Below are positions 16,308 to 24,268 of a DNA stretch of 64,000 nt, in pieces. Below the pieces are notes generated by a model, which saw nothing but the letters and a program-made list of their open reading frames with translations, was not told where the DNA came from and did no database searches. Position 1 is the first letter of the stretch. The number at the start of each line of letters is the position of its first letter. The stretch covers positions 448,501-512,500 of the forward strand of contig NZ_JABXYT010000001.1 in assembly GCF_013394775.1 (NCBI RefSeq), written 5' to 3'. This DNA is from Oribacterium sp. oral taxon 102. Lineage in GTDB: Bacteria; Bacillota; Clostridia; Lachnospirales; Lachnospiraceae. The translations under genes were made by a program, and so were the position numbers.

Positions 16308-16370
16308 GTAAGCGTTTTGTCAAGTACCTTTTTTGATTTATTGACGCTTTTCTTTTTAATTTTAAGCAAA

Positions 16371-16403
16371 GAAAAAGACGATAGATTTTTATTTTTCTAT
16401 CGC
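16371..16403 (-). terminator. Terminator downstream of the radical SAM gene
   Basis: GCGATAG and CTATCGTC arms, followed on the minus strand by TTTTTC. It ends the cargo operon just inside the left end of element A and limits read-through into traG. Confidence 0.7.
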
Positions 16404-16433
16404 CTCATAATCATAGATATTTAATTCCGTTAG

Positions 16434-17312
16434 TCAAACTTCATCAAAAAAACTAAGCTGCTTTGAGATGTCCTTTCCCTCAAATAGTCCCAAATAGTTA
16501 AATATTGCTTCATTATCATGAACGATACCGTTCCGCTCACAGAATTCGTGAAATACACCCATTAGTTTTTTATTGTTTACGCTGTTTGCTACATAATTGT
16601 TTCCGTATTCTCTGATGTATCGTTCTTTCAGCTTTGGAAACTTTTTATCTAACTGCGAATAAAAATACTCTCTATTTCCCTCTCTGAGTGTAACTCCCAT
16701 ACCAAAGCATATTATTCCAAACACTTTTGCTTCCTTGCAATAATTTAAAATACCAATAATGTTTCCCTCCGTATCGTTGATAAATGGCAGTATCGGAGTT
16801 AACCAAACTACTGTTGGTATTCCCTCATCACGCAATATTTTTAATGCTTCAACCCTTTCTTTTGTTGTTGAAACATTTGGCTCTATCTTTTTACAAAGTT
16901 CTTCATCATAAGTTGTTAGTGTCATTTGAATTACGCATTTTGCTTTTGAATTTATTTCTTTCAACAAGTCTAAATCCCTTAAAACATTAGCTGACTTTGT
17001 TATAAGAGTTACACCGAAGCCAAATTTATTTATTATCTCAAGTGCCTGTCTTGTATAATTTAGTCCAAGTTCCTCTTTAATGTATGGATCAGTCATAGAG
17101 CCTAAACCAATCATACATTTTTTTCGCTTTCGTTTTAGGCTCTCTTCCAAAAGACTGATTCCATTTTCCTTTACTTCTACATCTTCAAATTTATGGTTCA
17201 TTTGATAACATTTACTTCTTGAGTCGCAATAAATGCAGCCATGAGTACAGCCTCTGAACAAATTCATTCCATTCTTTGAAGATAGTATTCCTTTTACTTT
17301 TGTAAAATGCAC
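16434..17312 (-). CDS. Radical SAM protein, spore photoproduct lyase-like family
   Basis: 292 residues with the radical SAM cluster motif C22-x3-C26-x2-C29 (RGCTHGCIYCD), which binds a 4Fe-4S cluster that cleaves S-adenosylmethionine. The KGILSSKNGMN opening and the PYIKEELGLNYTRQALE segment fit the SPL-family radical SAM group (Rv2578c-like) rather than true spore photoproduct lyase. The substrate is unknown. It is the last gene of an operon with the zinc-ribbon and ClbS-like genes (18-base gap), under the WYL-type operator at 18191-18209. Membership in a DNA-damage-related operon is an inference from these partners. Confidence 0.82.
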   Translation of the reverse strand: MHFTKVKGILSSKNGMNLFRGCTHGCIYCDSRSKCYQMNHKFEDVEVKENGISLLEESLKRKRKKCMIGLGSMTDPYIKEELGLNYTRQALEIINKFGFGVTLITKSANVLRDLDLLKEINSKAKCVIQMTLTTYDEELCKKIEPNVSTTKERVEALKILRDEGIPTVVWLTPILPFINDTEGNIIGILNYCKEAKVFGIICFGMGVTLREGNREYFYSQLDKKFPKLKERYIREYGNNYVANSVNNKKLMGVFHEFCERNGIVHDNEAIFNYLGLFEGKDISKQLSFFDEV

Positions 17313-17330
17313 TTTACTATCCTATTCCGG

Positions 17331-17873
17331 CTATTTTGATTTACAATTTTTCTGATGAGCTTTTAACTTTTTCATAGCCCAATCATAATGACTTGATGTT
17401 GTACTTACAAAATAGGAACCAAGCGTACTACCTACTGTCCACTTATAGACACCTTTAGAAAACAATTCTTCACTTGTAAATTTTTCAGCTAATGCTAATA
17501 CATCACTATGGGATTTATGAAACATATCCGTAGCGTCTTCAAGAGAAGTATTTTGATGTTTCTTCCAAAATTCTACATTCATATCTCCATAAGTTTTCCA
17601 GTTATATGGTTCAGGCAAAAACATTTTTTCTTCTCCCTTTTGATTGGAATGTACCCAATTCAAAATAAGCTGATGCCATTCATAGAGATGGATTAAAACA
17701 TCTCTTAAGTTTTTATCTCTTTTCCAATGAGCTTCTTTTTTCTTTTCATCTTTTGAAAAATCAAACGGTGTGTTTAACTCTTCCTCTGTCATCTTTGAAA
17801 TAAGTAAATTTAACTTTTCATAGTTTTCCTTAGCAGCAGTCATCAAATCACTTTTTGTCGTTGGTCTTGGCAT
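17331..17873 (-). CDS. ClbS/DfsB family four-helix bundle protein
   Basis: 180 residues, MPRPTTKSDLMTAAKENYEK at the start, with LRDVLIHLYEWHQLILNW and SSHYDWAMKKLKAH later. This is the DUF1706 pattern of ClbS and DfsB, DinB-like bundles. ClbS hydrolyses the cyclopropane warhead of colibactin and so protects DNA in its producers. Family members elsewhere have unknown substrates. It lies between the zinc-ribbon gene (6-base gap) and the radical SAM gene (18-base gap). Protection against a genotoxin is a reasonable guess, not shown. Confidence 0.82.
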   Translation of the reverse strand: MPRPTTKSDLMTAAKENYEKLNLLISKMTEEELNTPFDFSKDEKKKEAHWKRDKNLRDVLIHLYEWHQLILNWVHSNQKGEEKMFLPEPYNWKTYGDMNVEFWKKHQNTSLEDATDMFHKSHSDVLALAEKFTSEELFSKGVYKWTVGSTLGSYFVSTTSSHYDWAMKKLKAHQKNCKSK

Positions 17874-17879
17874 AACATT

Positions 17880-18143
17880 TTACTCCTTCCATCTTTTTAG
17901 AGTGGGGAAAAACTCCATCATCATTTTTCTTGCACTATCTTCATTCATATCTTTATTAGCTTCGACTACATGAGGAACACATATCTCAATCATTTCCTCC
18001 ATTGTTCCTTTAAAAGTAAATTCGCCTTTCTCAAAGCAGTACTTACAATAATCTTCATTTACACTCTCATCTGAATTTGTACCATAAAGCTCTGTTCCCT
18101 CTCCCATAGGCATAGCACAACACTGACAATACTTCATATCCAT
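17880..18143 (-). CDS. Small zinc-ribbon protein
   Basis: 87 residues with cysteines at 6, 8 and 9 (KYCQCCAMPM) and at 33 and 36 (DYCKYCFEKG), the arrangement of the putative zinc-ribbon family annotated in many Firmicutes. The C-terminus is helical (ARKMMMEFFPTLKRW). It is the first gene after the predicted operator, and AGGAGG lies upstream of its start. Its function is unknown. The context suggests it works with the ClbS-like and radical SAM proteins. Confidence 0.75.
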   Translation of the reverse strand: MDMKYCQCCAMPMGEGTELYGTNSDESVNEDYCKYCFEKGEFTFKGTMEEMIEICVPHVVEANKDMNEDSARKMMMEFFPTLKRWKE

Positions 18144-18174
18144 TGTTTATTCCTCCTTATCTTTATTTAAGATA

Positions 18175-18209
18175 ATTATACCTCAATATACTTGACACCA
18201 TTTGTCAAG
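18175..18209 (-). promoter_or_regulatory. Predicted WYL operator and -10 box of the zinc-ribbon/ClbS/radical SAM operon
   Basis: The perfect inverted repeat CTTGACA-CCATT-TGTCAAG (18191-18209) is followed on the minus strand, 12 bases on, by TATAAT (18175-18180). There is no separate -35 box at 17 bases. The repeat also contains the stop codon of the WYL gene. A matching repeat lies upstream of the WYL gene itself. Confidence 0.7.
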
Positions 18210-19104
18210 TTATATATTTTTCTGCCATTTTATTTATCATTTCTTTAATCTGCATTCGTATCTCTTTTGGCTCTAATACTTCTGCTCCATCTCCGAAAGA
18301 AAAAATATAATTGTATAAGTTGTAATCATTTGGAACTTCTATTTCAGTATATAAATTTCCGTCACTATCTTCTATAATTTCTCCGTTTAACTCATCATAT
18401 ACCCTGAAGGCAACTTTACGATCAAACTTGACTTTTATATGCACTGTATTCTCGTATGGCATTTCTTTTTTGAGTATTGTATCTTCAAAGCTGTCATTAA
18501 ATTTTTCAGTATGGATGTCTAAATTCTTTATCCGGGACAATTTGAAATATCTAAAATCATTTCTAAGTAAACAGAAAGCATATAGATACCAATCCTGACT
18601 CTTGAAAAGTAATCTCACAGGCTTAACTCTCCTGCTTGTTTCTTTTTCATTACTGCTAAAATATGTGAATGAAACAATGTTCTTACTTAAAATTGCGGAC
18701 TTAATATCATTAAATGTTTTTTCATACATCTTATTGTTTTGCCAATTATTAAAATCAACTTCTATCCAACTGGTATTTTTCATTTTAAAGAGTGCGGACA
18801 GTTTTGTTAAAAGCTCATTCTCATGCTGTATTGCGGTATTATCCAATCCTTGAAGGGCTGACATAATCTGTTGTTTCTCGTTTTCAGACAGTAGTGATTT
18901 ACTAAGCACAAAATCTTCAGCAATTTCTATTCCACCACCCTTTCCTTGCAACGCATAGATGGGAATACCTGCACTGCTGATAGAGTCAATATCTCGATAT
19001 ATTGTCCTGACTGACACCTCAAATTTATCTGCAAGTTCACTTGCCGTAACTTTTCCCTTTTCTAAAATATAATATAGTATCCTAAATAGCCTATTATCTT
19101 TCAT
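18205..19104 (-). CDS. WYL-domain transcriptional regulator (YafY type)
   Basis: 299 residues. The N-terminal winged helix-turn-helix (MKDNRLFRILYYILEKGKVT, then FEVSVRTIYRDIDSISSAG) is of the HTH_11 type. The WYL domain comes around residues 140-220, including SQDWYLYAFCLLRNDFRYFK, with a C-terminal WCX extension after it. WYL domains sense nucleic acids or other ligands, and several such regulators respond to DNA damage. I start at ATG 19104, with AGGAGA ten bases upstream, instead of the in-frame codon at 19149 that overlaps the promoter. Inverted repeats occur at its own promoter and at that of the operon downstream, so it should control both. Confidence 0.85.
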   Translation of the reverse strand: MKDNRLFRILYYILEKGKVTASELADKFEVSVRTIYRDIDSISSAGIPIYALQGKGGGIEIAEDFVLSKSLLSENEKQQIMSALQGLDNTAIQHENELLTKLSALFKMKNTSWIEVDFNNWQNNKMYEKTFNDIKSAILSKNIVSFTYFSSNEKETSRRVKPVRLLFKSQDWYLYAFCLLRNDFRYFKLSRIKNLDIHTEKFNDSFEDTILKKEMPYENTVHIKVKFDRKVAFRVYDELNGEIIEDSDGNLYTEIEVPNDYNLYNYIFSFGDGAEVLEPKEIRMQIKEMINKMAEKYIT

Positions 19105-19126
19105 CGTTTTAACATCTCCTATAATT

Positions 19127-19158
19127 ATTATACCACAATAACTTGACATATGTTGTCA
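19127..19158 (-). promoter_or_regulatory. Predicted WYL operator and -10 box of the WYL gene
   Basis: TGACA-TATGT-TGTCA (19144-19158) is followed on the minus strand, 11 bases on, by TATAAT (19127-19132). The arrangement copies the site at 18175-18209, including GTCAAGT before the spacer. No good -35 box is present, so the regulator could be an activator or the repeat could occupy the -35 position. Confidence 0.65.
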
Positions 19159-19308
19159 TATTATTAAATATTTTTCCAAATCATGGTAGTACTACTTATC
19201 TCTCTTATTCACTGTTATAAAAATAGTCAAAGTTCATTCTTCCGTCTCGCTAAAATTAAATTTATTTCACCCAATATTATTATTGTTAGATTTATATTTT
19301 ACTAAGTT

Positions 19309-20769
19309 TTACAACCCTAACTCTTGCTTCTTTACCTGTGTTAATCCTCTCTTTTCTTGCAGTAATTTATCTATACAGCTTCTAACACTTTCAGCTTGTT
19401 CAACCTTTTTTCGTATATCTATCATTTGAGAATATAGAGTATCTTTTTCTTTCCTCAAAGTACCTATTTCTGATTTCCATTTGGATATATTTAGGGTCTT
19501 GTTTTCTCCTAAATGCTCTTTCAGATATTTTTTGGCACTTTCAAATAAAATAATCTCTGCTGTATGTTCATTGTAGAAAGTATCTTGTTTGTTTTTCTTT
19601 AGCTTGGTATAGGCTGTATAGGTATCTTTATGCTTCAAATATTTTTCGGCATGGTCGATAAGTTGTACTCTATCATCTATTTTCTTTTCGGTATCTTTTA
19701 TAGCTCTTGTGGTCTTATAGTTCTTATCTCTTAAAATAACTATACTTTCTTTCAGTTCAGATACGGAAGTGATATTTTTCTCTTTTAAGAATTGATAGCT
19801 TTCGATGTATTGTTCTAAATCTGTATTATGGTTATCTGCATTTTTACGGATAAGATTTTCAAAAACGGATAGCAAATTTTCTTTGGGTGGGAGAGTGGAT
19901 TTGAGATTATCAGTTTCTGCTTTTTCTTCTTTTCCTATTCCTCTTATCCAATTCAGCAAAGCTTTTATTCTTCTTGCAATTTCTTTTAGTATCTTGTTTT
20001 GATGTTTGATTTCTCGGTTGATATTTCCTCTATCAGTGGCTATGCCTTTCTTTTCCATTTGACTTGCTGATACTCCTAAATGAATGGTCGGTATTTGCTC
20101 TATATCCTGTCTTTGATAGGAACGATGGTCTACTTTGTCTTGTATGCTGTTTTCTTCCAAATATTTATTTGTAATATCTGCCCATGCTTTTCGCCACTCT
20201 TCTGCTTTTTCTTGCTCATTCCAATCTACTGTATCTATTTTTCTTGTTTTGTAATTTCCATTTTTAAGTTTTATTTTCTCGCCATTTTTATCAAAGATAT
20301 ATTCCTTTTTTGATTTTGCTCCCCATGTTTTATCTTCATTTAACGGTCGCATGGTAAGTAGGATATGTGCGTGTGGGTTTCCGTCATTTTTATCGTGTAT
20401 AGCAATGTCTGCACACATACCGACATCTACAAAATTTTCTTTCACATAGTTCCTTACAAGTTCAATCTGTTTTTCCCTGTCTAATTCTTTAGGCAATGCA
20501 ATTTCTATTTCTCTTGCAAGCTGTGAGTTTTTACTTTTTTCTATTTTCTCGACACTGTTCCATAAGACAGAACGGTTTGCAAATTCCTGTGGTGCATTTT
20601 GTGGTAATAGAATTTCAGTATGGGCTATTCCACCTTTTCTTGTAAAGTCGTGGACTATGCCGTCATATTCATTTTTTATCTTTTCGCCACTTCGATAGGC
20701 GGAAGCTGCAACTGCACTCTTGCCTTTGCCTCTTGAGATAATTTTGATACTGAGATGATATATCGCCAT
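19309..20769 (-). CDS. mobA: MobA/MobL relaxase of element A
   Basis: 486 residues, with the nicking domain and His triad in the same positions as in element B (H125, H133, H135). It differs from the B protein at scattered sites, with most changes in the C-terminal 40 residues (EKRGLTQVKKQELGL at the end). The start has AGGAGGTG upstream on the minus strand. It is the mobilization protein for element A and probably recognizes the same oriT as the B relaxase, because the two oriT regions are almost identical. The 150 bases between this gene and the WYL promoter hold no gene. Confidence 0.92.
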   Translation of the reverse strand: MAIYHLSIKIISRGKGKSAVAASAYRSGEKIKNEYDGIVHDFTRKGGIAHTEILLPQNAPQEFANRSVLWNSVEKIEKSKNSQLAREIEIALPKELDREKQIELVRNYVKENFVDVGMCADIAIHDKNDGNPHAHILLTMRPLNEDKTWGAKSKKEYIFDKNGEKIKLKNGNYKTRKIDTVDWNEQEKAEEWRKAWADITNKYLEENSIQDKVDHRSYQRQDIEQIPTIHLGVSASQMEKKGIATDRGNINREIKHQNKILKEIARRIKALLNWIRGIGKEEKAETDNLKSTLPPKENLLSVFENLIRKNADNHNTDLEQYIESYQFLKEKNITSVSELKESIVILRDKNYKTTRAIKDTEKKIDDRVQLIDHAEKYLKHKDTYTAYTKLKKNKQDTFYNEHTAEIILFESAKKYLKEHLGENKTLNISKWKSEIGTLRKEKDTLYSQMIDIRKKVEQAESVRSCIDKLLQEKRGLTQVKKQELGL

Positions 20770-20821
20770 AAGGGAACACCTCCTTTCGTTTCTCTGATAC
20801 TTTGGTGTGGCGATGAATAAG

Positions 20822-20870
20822 ACTTCCTAAAAAAATCGGATAGCTTTTTATCCGATTTCTTTTGGGAAGT
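20822..20870 (-). promoter_or_regulatory. Long hairpin with T-run in the relaxase leader, element A
   Basis: The outer arms ACTTCC/GGAAGT and inner stem AAATCGGAT/ATCCGATTT are the counterpart of the hairpin at 12893-12940. The outer stem keeps pairing by a double change, which supports a selected structure. Confidence 0.65.
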
Positions 20871-21009
20871 ACACAAGGGGTAGGAAATTTATTTCCGTAG
20901 GGGAGTGTAGCTCCCCTGTATCAGCGTTAGCTGATATGCTCTCTGCAAGAGCCTTCGGAGAACGCACACACCCTTTAGGGTGTATAAGTGCGCCCTTGTA
21001 AACAAGGGA
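20871..21009. other. oriT-like array of hairpins, element A
   Basis: The same six-hairpin series as at 12941-13079, with a difference seen in one loop (TATCAGC-GTTA-GCTGATA in place of CTTA... in the same stem). The near-identity of this non-coding block in two elements with different integrases marks it as functional, most likely oriT. Confidence 0.7.
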
Positions 21010-21330
21010 CTATTCCTCTGTGTCTGTTTCTTCCTCTTGGTTTTCTGTATTTTGATTTTCGCTTTGTTCTCGCTTCTCAATAATTTTTAGGATTTTTTGA
21101 TTGACTGCTTCTTTGATGTTTGGGAATGTGATTAGCTGATAGAATTCATCTTTGGTAAAATCCTTGCTTTCGATAAATATACTTTCAAAGACTCCTCCTT
21201 TTTCATAAAGCCGTCTATCCCTCTTTTTTCTCTCTTCCTGTTTCTGCTGACTGATGAGCTTTTTTCTTTTATTTTGTAACTGCTTGATTTCTTCTTCTGC
21301 CATTAAAATTTTTTCATCTATATTTTTCAT
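21010..21330 (-). CDS. DUF3847 family protein, element A
   Basis: 106 residues with the coiled coil MAEEEIKQLQNKRKKLISQQ, the basic patch ERKKRDRRLYEKG, the motif GGVFESIF and an acidic tail. Most residues are the same as in the element B protein; differences cluster in the last 30 residues. It lies directly upstream of the oriT array and is probably part of the mobilization apparatus. Confidence 0.78.
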   Translation of the reverse strand: MKNIDEKILMAEEEIKQLQNKRKKLISQQKQEERKKRDRRLYEKGGVFESIFIESKDFTKDEFYQLITFPNIKEAVNQKILKIIEKREQSENQNTENQEEETDTEE

Positions 21331-21363
21331 TTTTCCTGTCCTTTCTTTCTAATTTTGAGCAAT

Positions 21364-21395
21364 AAAAAACAGTAAACCGATTTGATTTACTGTTT
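21364..21395 (-). terminator. Terminator-like hairpin upstream of DUF3847 A
   Basis: AAACAGTAAA and TTTACTGTTT arms followed by TTTTTTATTGCTC on the minus strand, the counterpart of 13434-13466. Confidence 0.7.
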
Positions 21396-21453
21396 TGTGA
21401 ACTGCTATGTTACAGCTTGTATTTAGTTGTTTAAGTTAGATAAAAACTGGGAT

Positions 21454-21939
21454 TTACTGATTTTCAATCATCAATTCTTTGCATTTCCATTCTTCTCCCA
21501 AAATATAATATGTTTCTGTCTTATCAAAAATTACATCATCAAAACCAACTGCCTTGTAACAGAAATATGCAGATTCATTGTTTTCAAAAACACTTAATGA
21601 AACCTTTTTTGTACCATAAATTTCAAATGCAAACTTTAAGCCTAACTGAAGCATTTTCTTGCCATATCCTTTGCCACGCTTTGAAGGGGCAATAATTACA
21701 AAACCAAACCTCAACTCATCAAAGCTTTTTGAAGGTCTTCTCATTGTAAAAAAACCTACTATCTTATCATCTTCAATAGCTGTAAAAGCCATTAGATTAT
21801 TAACAAACCCAAACTTCTCTTTTGTTATCGGATATTTGCCCAAAACACCTGCTGACCATTTATAAAAATCTATTTCATCTTTAATCCAAGAAAGAATTAT
21901 ATCTGCATCGTTTATATTATAAGGCTTTAATCTCAACAT
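21454..21939 (-). CDS. GNAT family N-acetyltransferase
   Basis: 161 residues. The acetyl-CoA binding motif A is APSKRGKGYGKKMLQ (R/QxxGxG/A), with the following helix LGLKFAFEIYG and the NNESAYFCYKAVGF segment typical of GNAT enzymes. It begins MLRLKPYNINDADIILSWI. The acceptor could be a small molecule or a protein N-terminus and cannot be told from sequence. It is a cargo gene between the recombinase/TnpW block and the mobilization module of element A, with about 165 non-coding bases on its 5' side. Confidence 0.88.
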   Translation of the reverse strand: MLRLKPYNINDADIILSWIKDEIDFYKWSAGVLGKYPITKEKFGFVNNLMAFTAIEDDKIVGFFTMRRPSKSFDELRFGFVIIAPSKRGKGYGKKMLQLGLKFAFEIYGTKKVSLSVFENNESAYFCYKAVGFDDVIFDKTETYYILGEEWKCKELMIENQ

Positions 21940-22106
21940 TATTATTTACCTTCACAATTTCAAATTTTTTCTATAAATCATCTGAAAATATTATACCATT
22001 TTCAATGGCTTTTTTCCACTGTCAGATTTCCTACTTGCCCTCAGGAATTCATCAAGACATACAGAAAAATAATAGAAAAGATAGATACAAAAATTATCTT
22101 TTTCCT

Positions 22107-22289
22107 TTATTCTTTCCGTTCCGCTTGCACTATCTTTAACAGCTTATCTTGAAAGGTATCCTTGCTCTCTTTATCAAAATATATCTCGCTTACAAAGGTC
22201 TTTCCTCTAATCTTTTTTATTAAAATGCCATCAGGTTTTCGGGACATGACTCGTTCACCTTTAGTCTGTGCTTCTTGTTTTTCTGTCAT
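22107..22289 (-). CDS. TnpW-like small transposon protein
   Basis: 60 residues. The core MSRKPDGILIKKIRGKTF, followed by DTFQDKLLKIV, matches TnpW, the small protein encoded near TnpX-type serine recombinases. The ATG at 22289 has GGAGG six bases upstream. It lies directly downstream of the element A recombinase gene. Element B has its relative at the opposite end of the element. Confidence 0.75.
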   Translation of the reverse strand: MTEKQEAQTKGERVMSRKPDGILIKKIRGKTFVSEIYFDKESKDTFQDKLLKIVQAERKE

Positions 22290-22313
22290 TCAATTCCTCC
22301 TTTTTACTTGCAC

Positions 22314-22343
22314 AAAAAAAGATTTCCTGTAATCTAGGAAACC
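22314..22343 (-). terminator. Terminator between recombinase A and tnpW A
   Basis: TTTCCT and AGGAAA arms with TTTTTTT after them on the minus strand. It lies about 25 bases before the tnpW start. Confidence 0.6.
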
Positions 22344-22370
22344 TCTTTTCATTTTGATTGATATTTAATT

Positions 22371-24209
22371 TTAGGTTACCGCTTGTAGCTTCTTTCTTGC
22401 CCTGTATTCTCGTGCTTTTATCCGTTCATACTCTCTGAATTTTTCAATATTTTTAGATCGGTATTCTTTGGAATATGCCCTGTGATATGCTCTTGTTTTT
22501 TCTTTCTTGGCTTCTTCGATTTCTTCCCTCATCTGTATCATTTCTTGTTCTGTCGGCTCTATCTCTTTTGTAAGTTCATTTTCAAATTTTCCGATATAAT
22601 TGAAATAGACTTCAATACGCTGAACGGCATATTTTGCTCTTTTGACATCTCGTTCATGTACTACAATTTTACTGATAAATTCATTGATGGCGGTGGGGGT
22701 AAGTTCTTCAAAATCTGAGTAGCTTTCTGCCAGTTTGATAAAGTTCTTTGCTCTTTGGTTGGCGTTTTCAAATTCGGATAAGCGTTCCTCTATTTGCTCC
22801 TGTTCTGCTTTTAAGCTGTAATATTCTTCTGCATATTTCCCCGATAATTGCTCATAACGCTTCGGCTCAATATTTCCCAGTGCATTATCCTCATACAGCT
22901 TATTCATAACTCTTTCTATCTGTTCCATTCTGTCTGTGATTTGTGGTATACGTTTTTTCTGTTTTTTGATTTCTTCCGTCTGTTCTTTGGCAAGACTGCT
23001 TTTTACCAGTGCTTCAAATTCTTCTTTATTTGCCAATGAATACTGTGCTATCTTTCGCAAAACCTCTGTGAGATTTTCCATCACATCATCGACATCAATA
23101 CGGTGGGGAGAATGGCATTTCGGGTGTTTGGATTTTCCTTTGGCATATTCGCTGCAATAGGTTACATGTTGCACTTTTCCGCTTTTGTGTATGGTACGGA
23201 TGTGCATTTTTGTACCGCAATCTTTACAGTACATCAGTCCGGATAAAGCGTGGATTTCTCCATCTCCGTTTGGTCTTTTTACAGGTGCGTTTTTTAATAT
23301 CCGTTGTACATTTTCATAAGTAGCTCGATCTATGATTGGCTCATGCACATTTTTGATTACCTGCCACTTATCTTTATCTACATAGTGGTTTCGTTTGTCT
23401 TTGTAATGCTTTTCGGTCTTGAAGTTGACTACATCGCCACAATACTCCTGCCTTTTCAGTATGTGTGTTAGGGTTGCTTTGTTCCAGTTATAACGGTTTT
23501 CTTCATTCAGCTTTCTGTTTTTCGCCGTTCCTCTGTCTTGCTGTTTCATATAAAAGGTTGGGGTTAGTATTTCTTTCTCTTTCAAGTAAACGGCTATCTG
23601 ATTTCTGTTTTTTCCATCCATAAACAGTCTAAAAATGAGTTTTACGACTTCGGCAGCTTCTTTATCGACTATCCAAAAATCTTTGTTATCAGGGTCTTTT
23701 ATATAGCCGTAGGGGGCTTCTGTTGCAACTGGCTTTCCGCTTGCTCCTTTGGTCTTAATGCCTGTTGTTACTTTCTTGCTGATGTCTCTTGCATACCACT
23801 CTGACATGATATTGATAAATGGGGCAAATTCCAATGTATTTTGGTCTTTACTGTCGATACCGTTATTGATGGCAATAAACCGTACATTATTTCTTCTAAA
23901 TATTTCCATAGCGTTTCCTACTTGAAGATAATCTCGTCCCCACCTTGTCATATCTTTCATAATGACAATGCCGATTTTTCCGCTTTCTACATCACTTATC
24001 ATCTGTGTATAGGCGGAACGGTCAAAGAACCTGCCGCTTTCATCATCATCAATATAGTGGCGAATGTTCATCAATTTGTTCTGTCTTGCATATCTCTCTA
24101 AAAATGCCTTTTGATTTACAATACTGTTGCTTTCGCCACCGTCCCTGTCCTCATCACCAACTGAAAGGCGGGAGTATAGCGCAGTGATTTTGGTTGCATA
24201 TTCTATCAT
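22371..24209 (-). CDS. Large serine recombinase of element A
   Basis: 612 residues. The catalytic domain starts ITALYSRLSVGDED with the nucleophile at about S16. The recombinase domain, a zinc ribbon (YCKDCGTKM, then YCSEYAKG) and a coiled coil of about 100 residues follow, then a basic tail rich in Tyr and Arg (RAYHRAYSKEYRSKN). It integrates and excises element A at the CCCA core in traG. GGAGG lies 8 bases before the ATG, and the start is about 60 bases from the right junction. It is closer in layout to recombinase C than to B. Confidence 0.93.
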   Translation of the reverse strand: MIEYATKITALYSRLSVGDEDRDGGESNSIVNQKAFLERYARQNKLMNIRHYIDDDESGRFFDRSAYTQMISDVESGKIGIVIMKDMTRWGRDYLQVGNAMEIFRRNNVRFIAINNGIDSKDQNTLEFAPFINIMSEWYARDISKKVTTGIKTKGASGKPVATEAPYGYIKDPDNKDFWIVDKEAAEVVKLIFRLFMDGKNRNQIAVYLKEKEILTPTFYMKQQDRGTAKNRKLNEENRYNWNKATLTHILKRQEYCGDVVNFKTEKHYKDKRNHYVDKDKWQVIKNVHEPIIDRATYENVQRILKNAPVKRPNGDGEIHALSGLMYCKDCGTKMHIRTIHKSGKVQHVTYCSEYAKGKSKHPKCHSPHRIDVDDVMENLTEVLRKIAQYSLANKEEFEALVKSSLAKEQTEEIKKQKKRIPQITDRMEQIERVMNKLYEDNALGNIEPKRYEQLSGKYAEEYYSLKAEQEQIEERLSEFENANQRAKNFIKLAESYSDFEELTPTAINEFISKIVVHERDVKRAKYAVQRIEVYFNYIGKFENELTKEIEPTEQEMIQMREEIEEAKKEKTRAYHRAYSKEYRSKNIEKFREYERIKAREYRARKKLQAVT

Positions 24210-24268
24210 GGCGTTATCCTCCTTTTTCCATGTCTATATATCACTCCTGTTCAGTTAATATTATGCAA

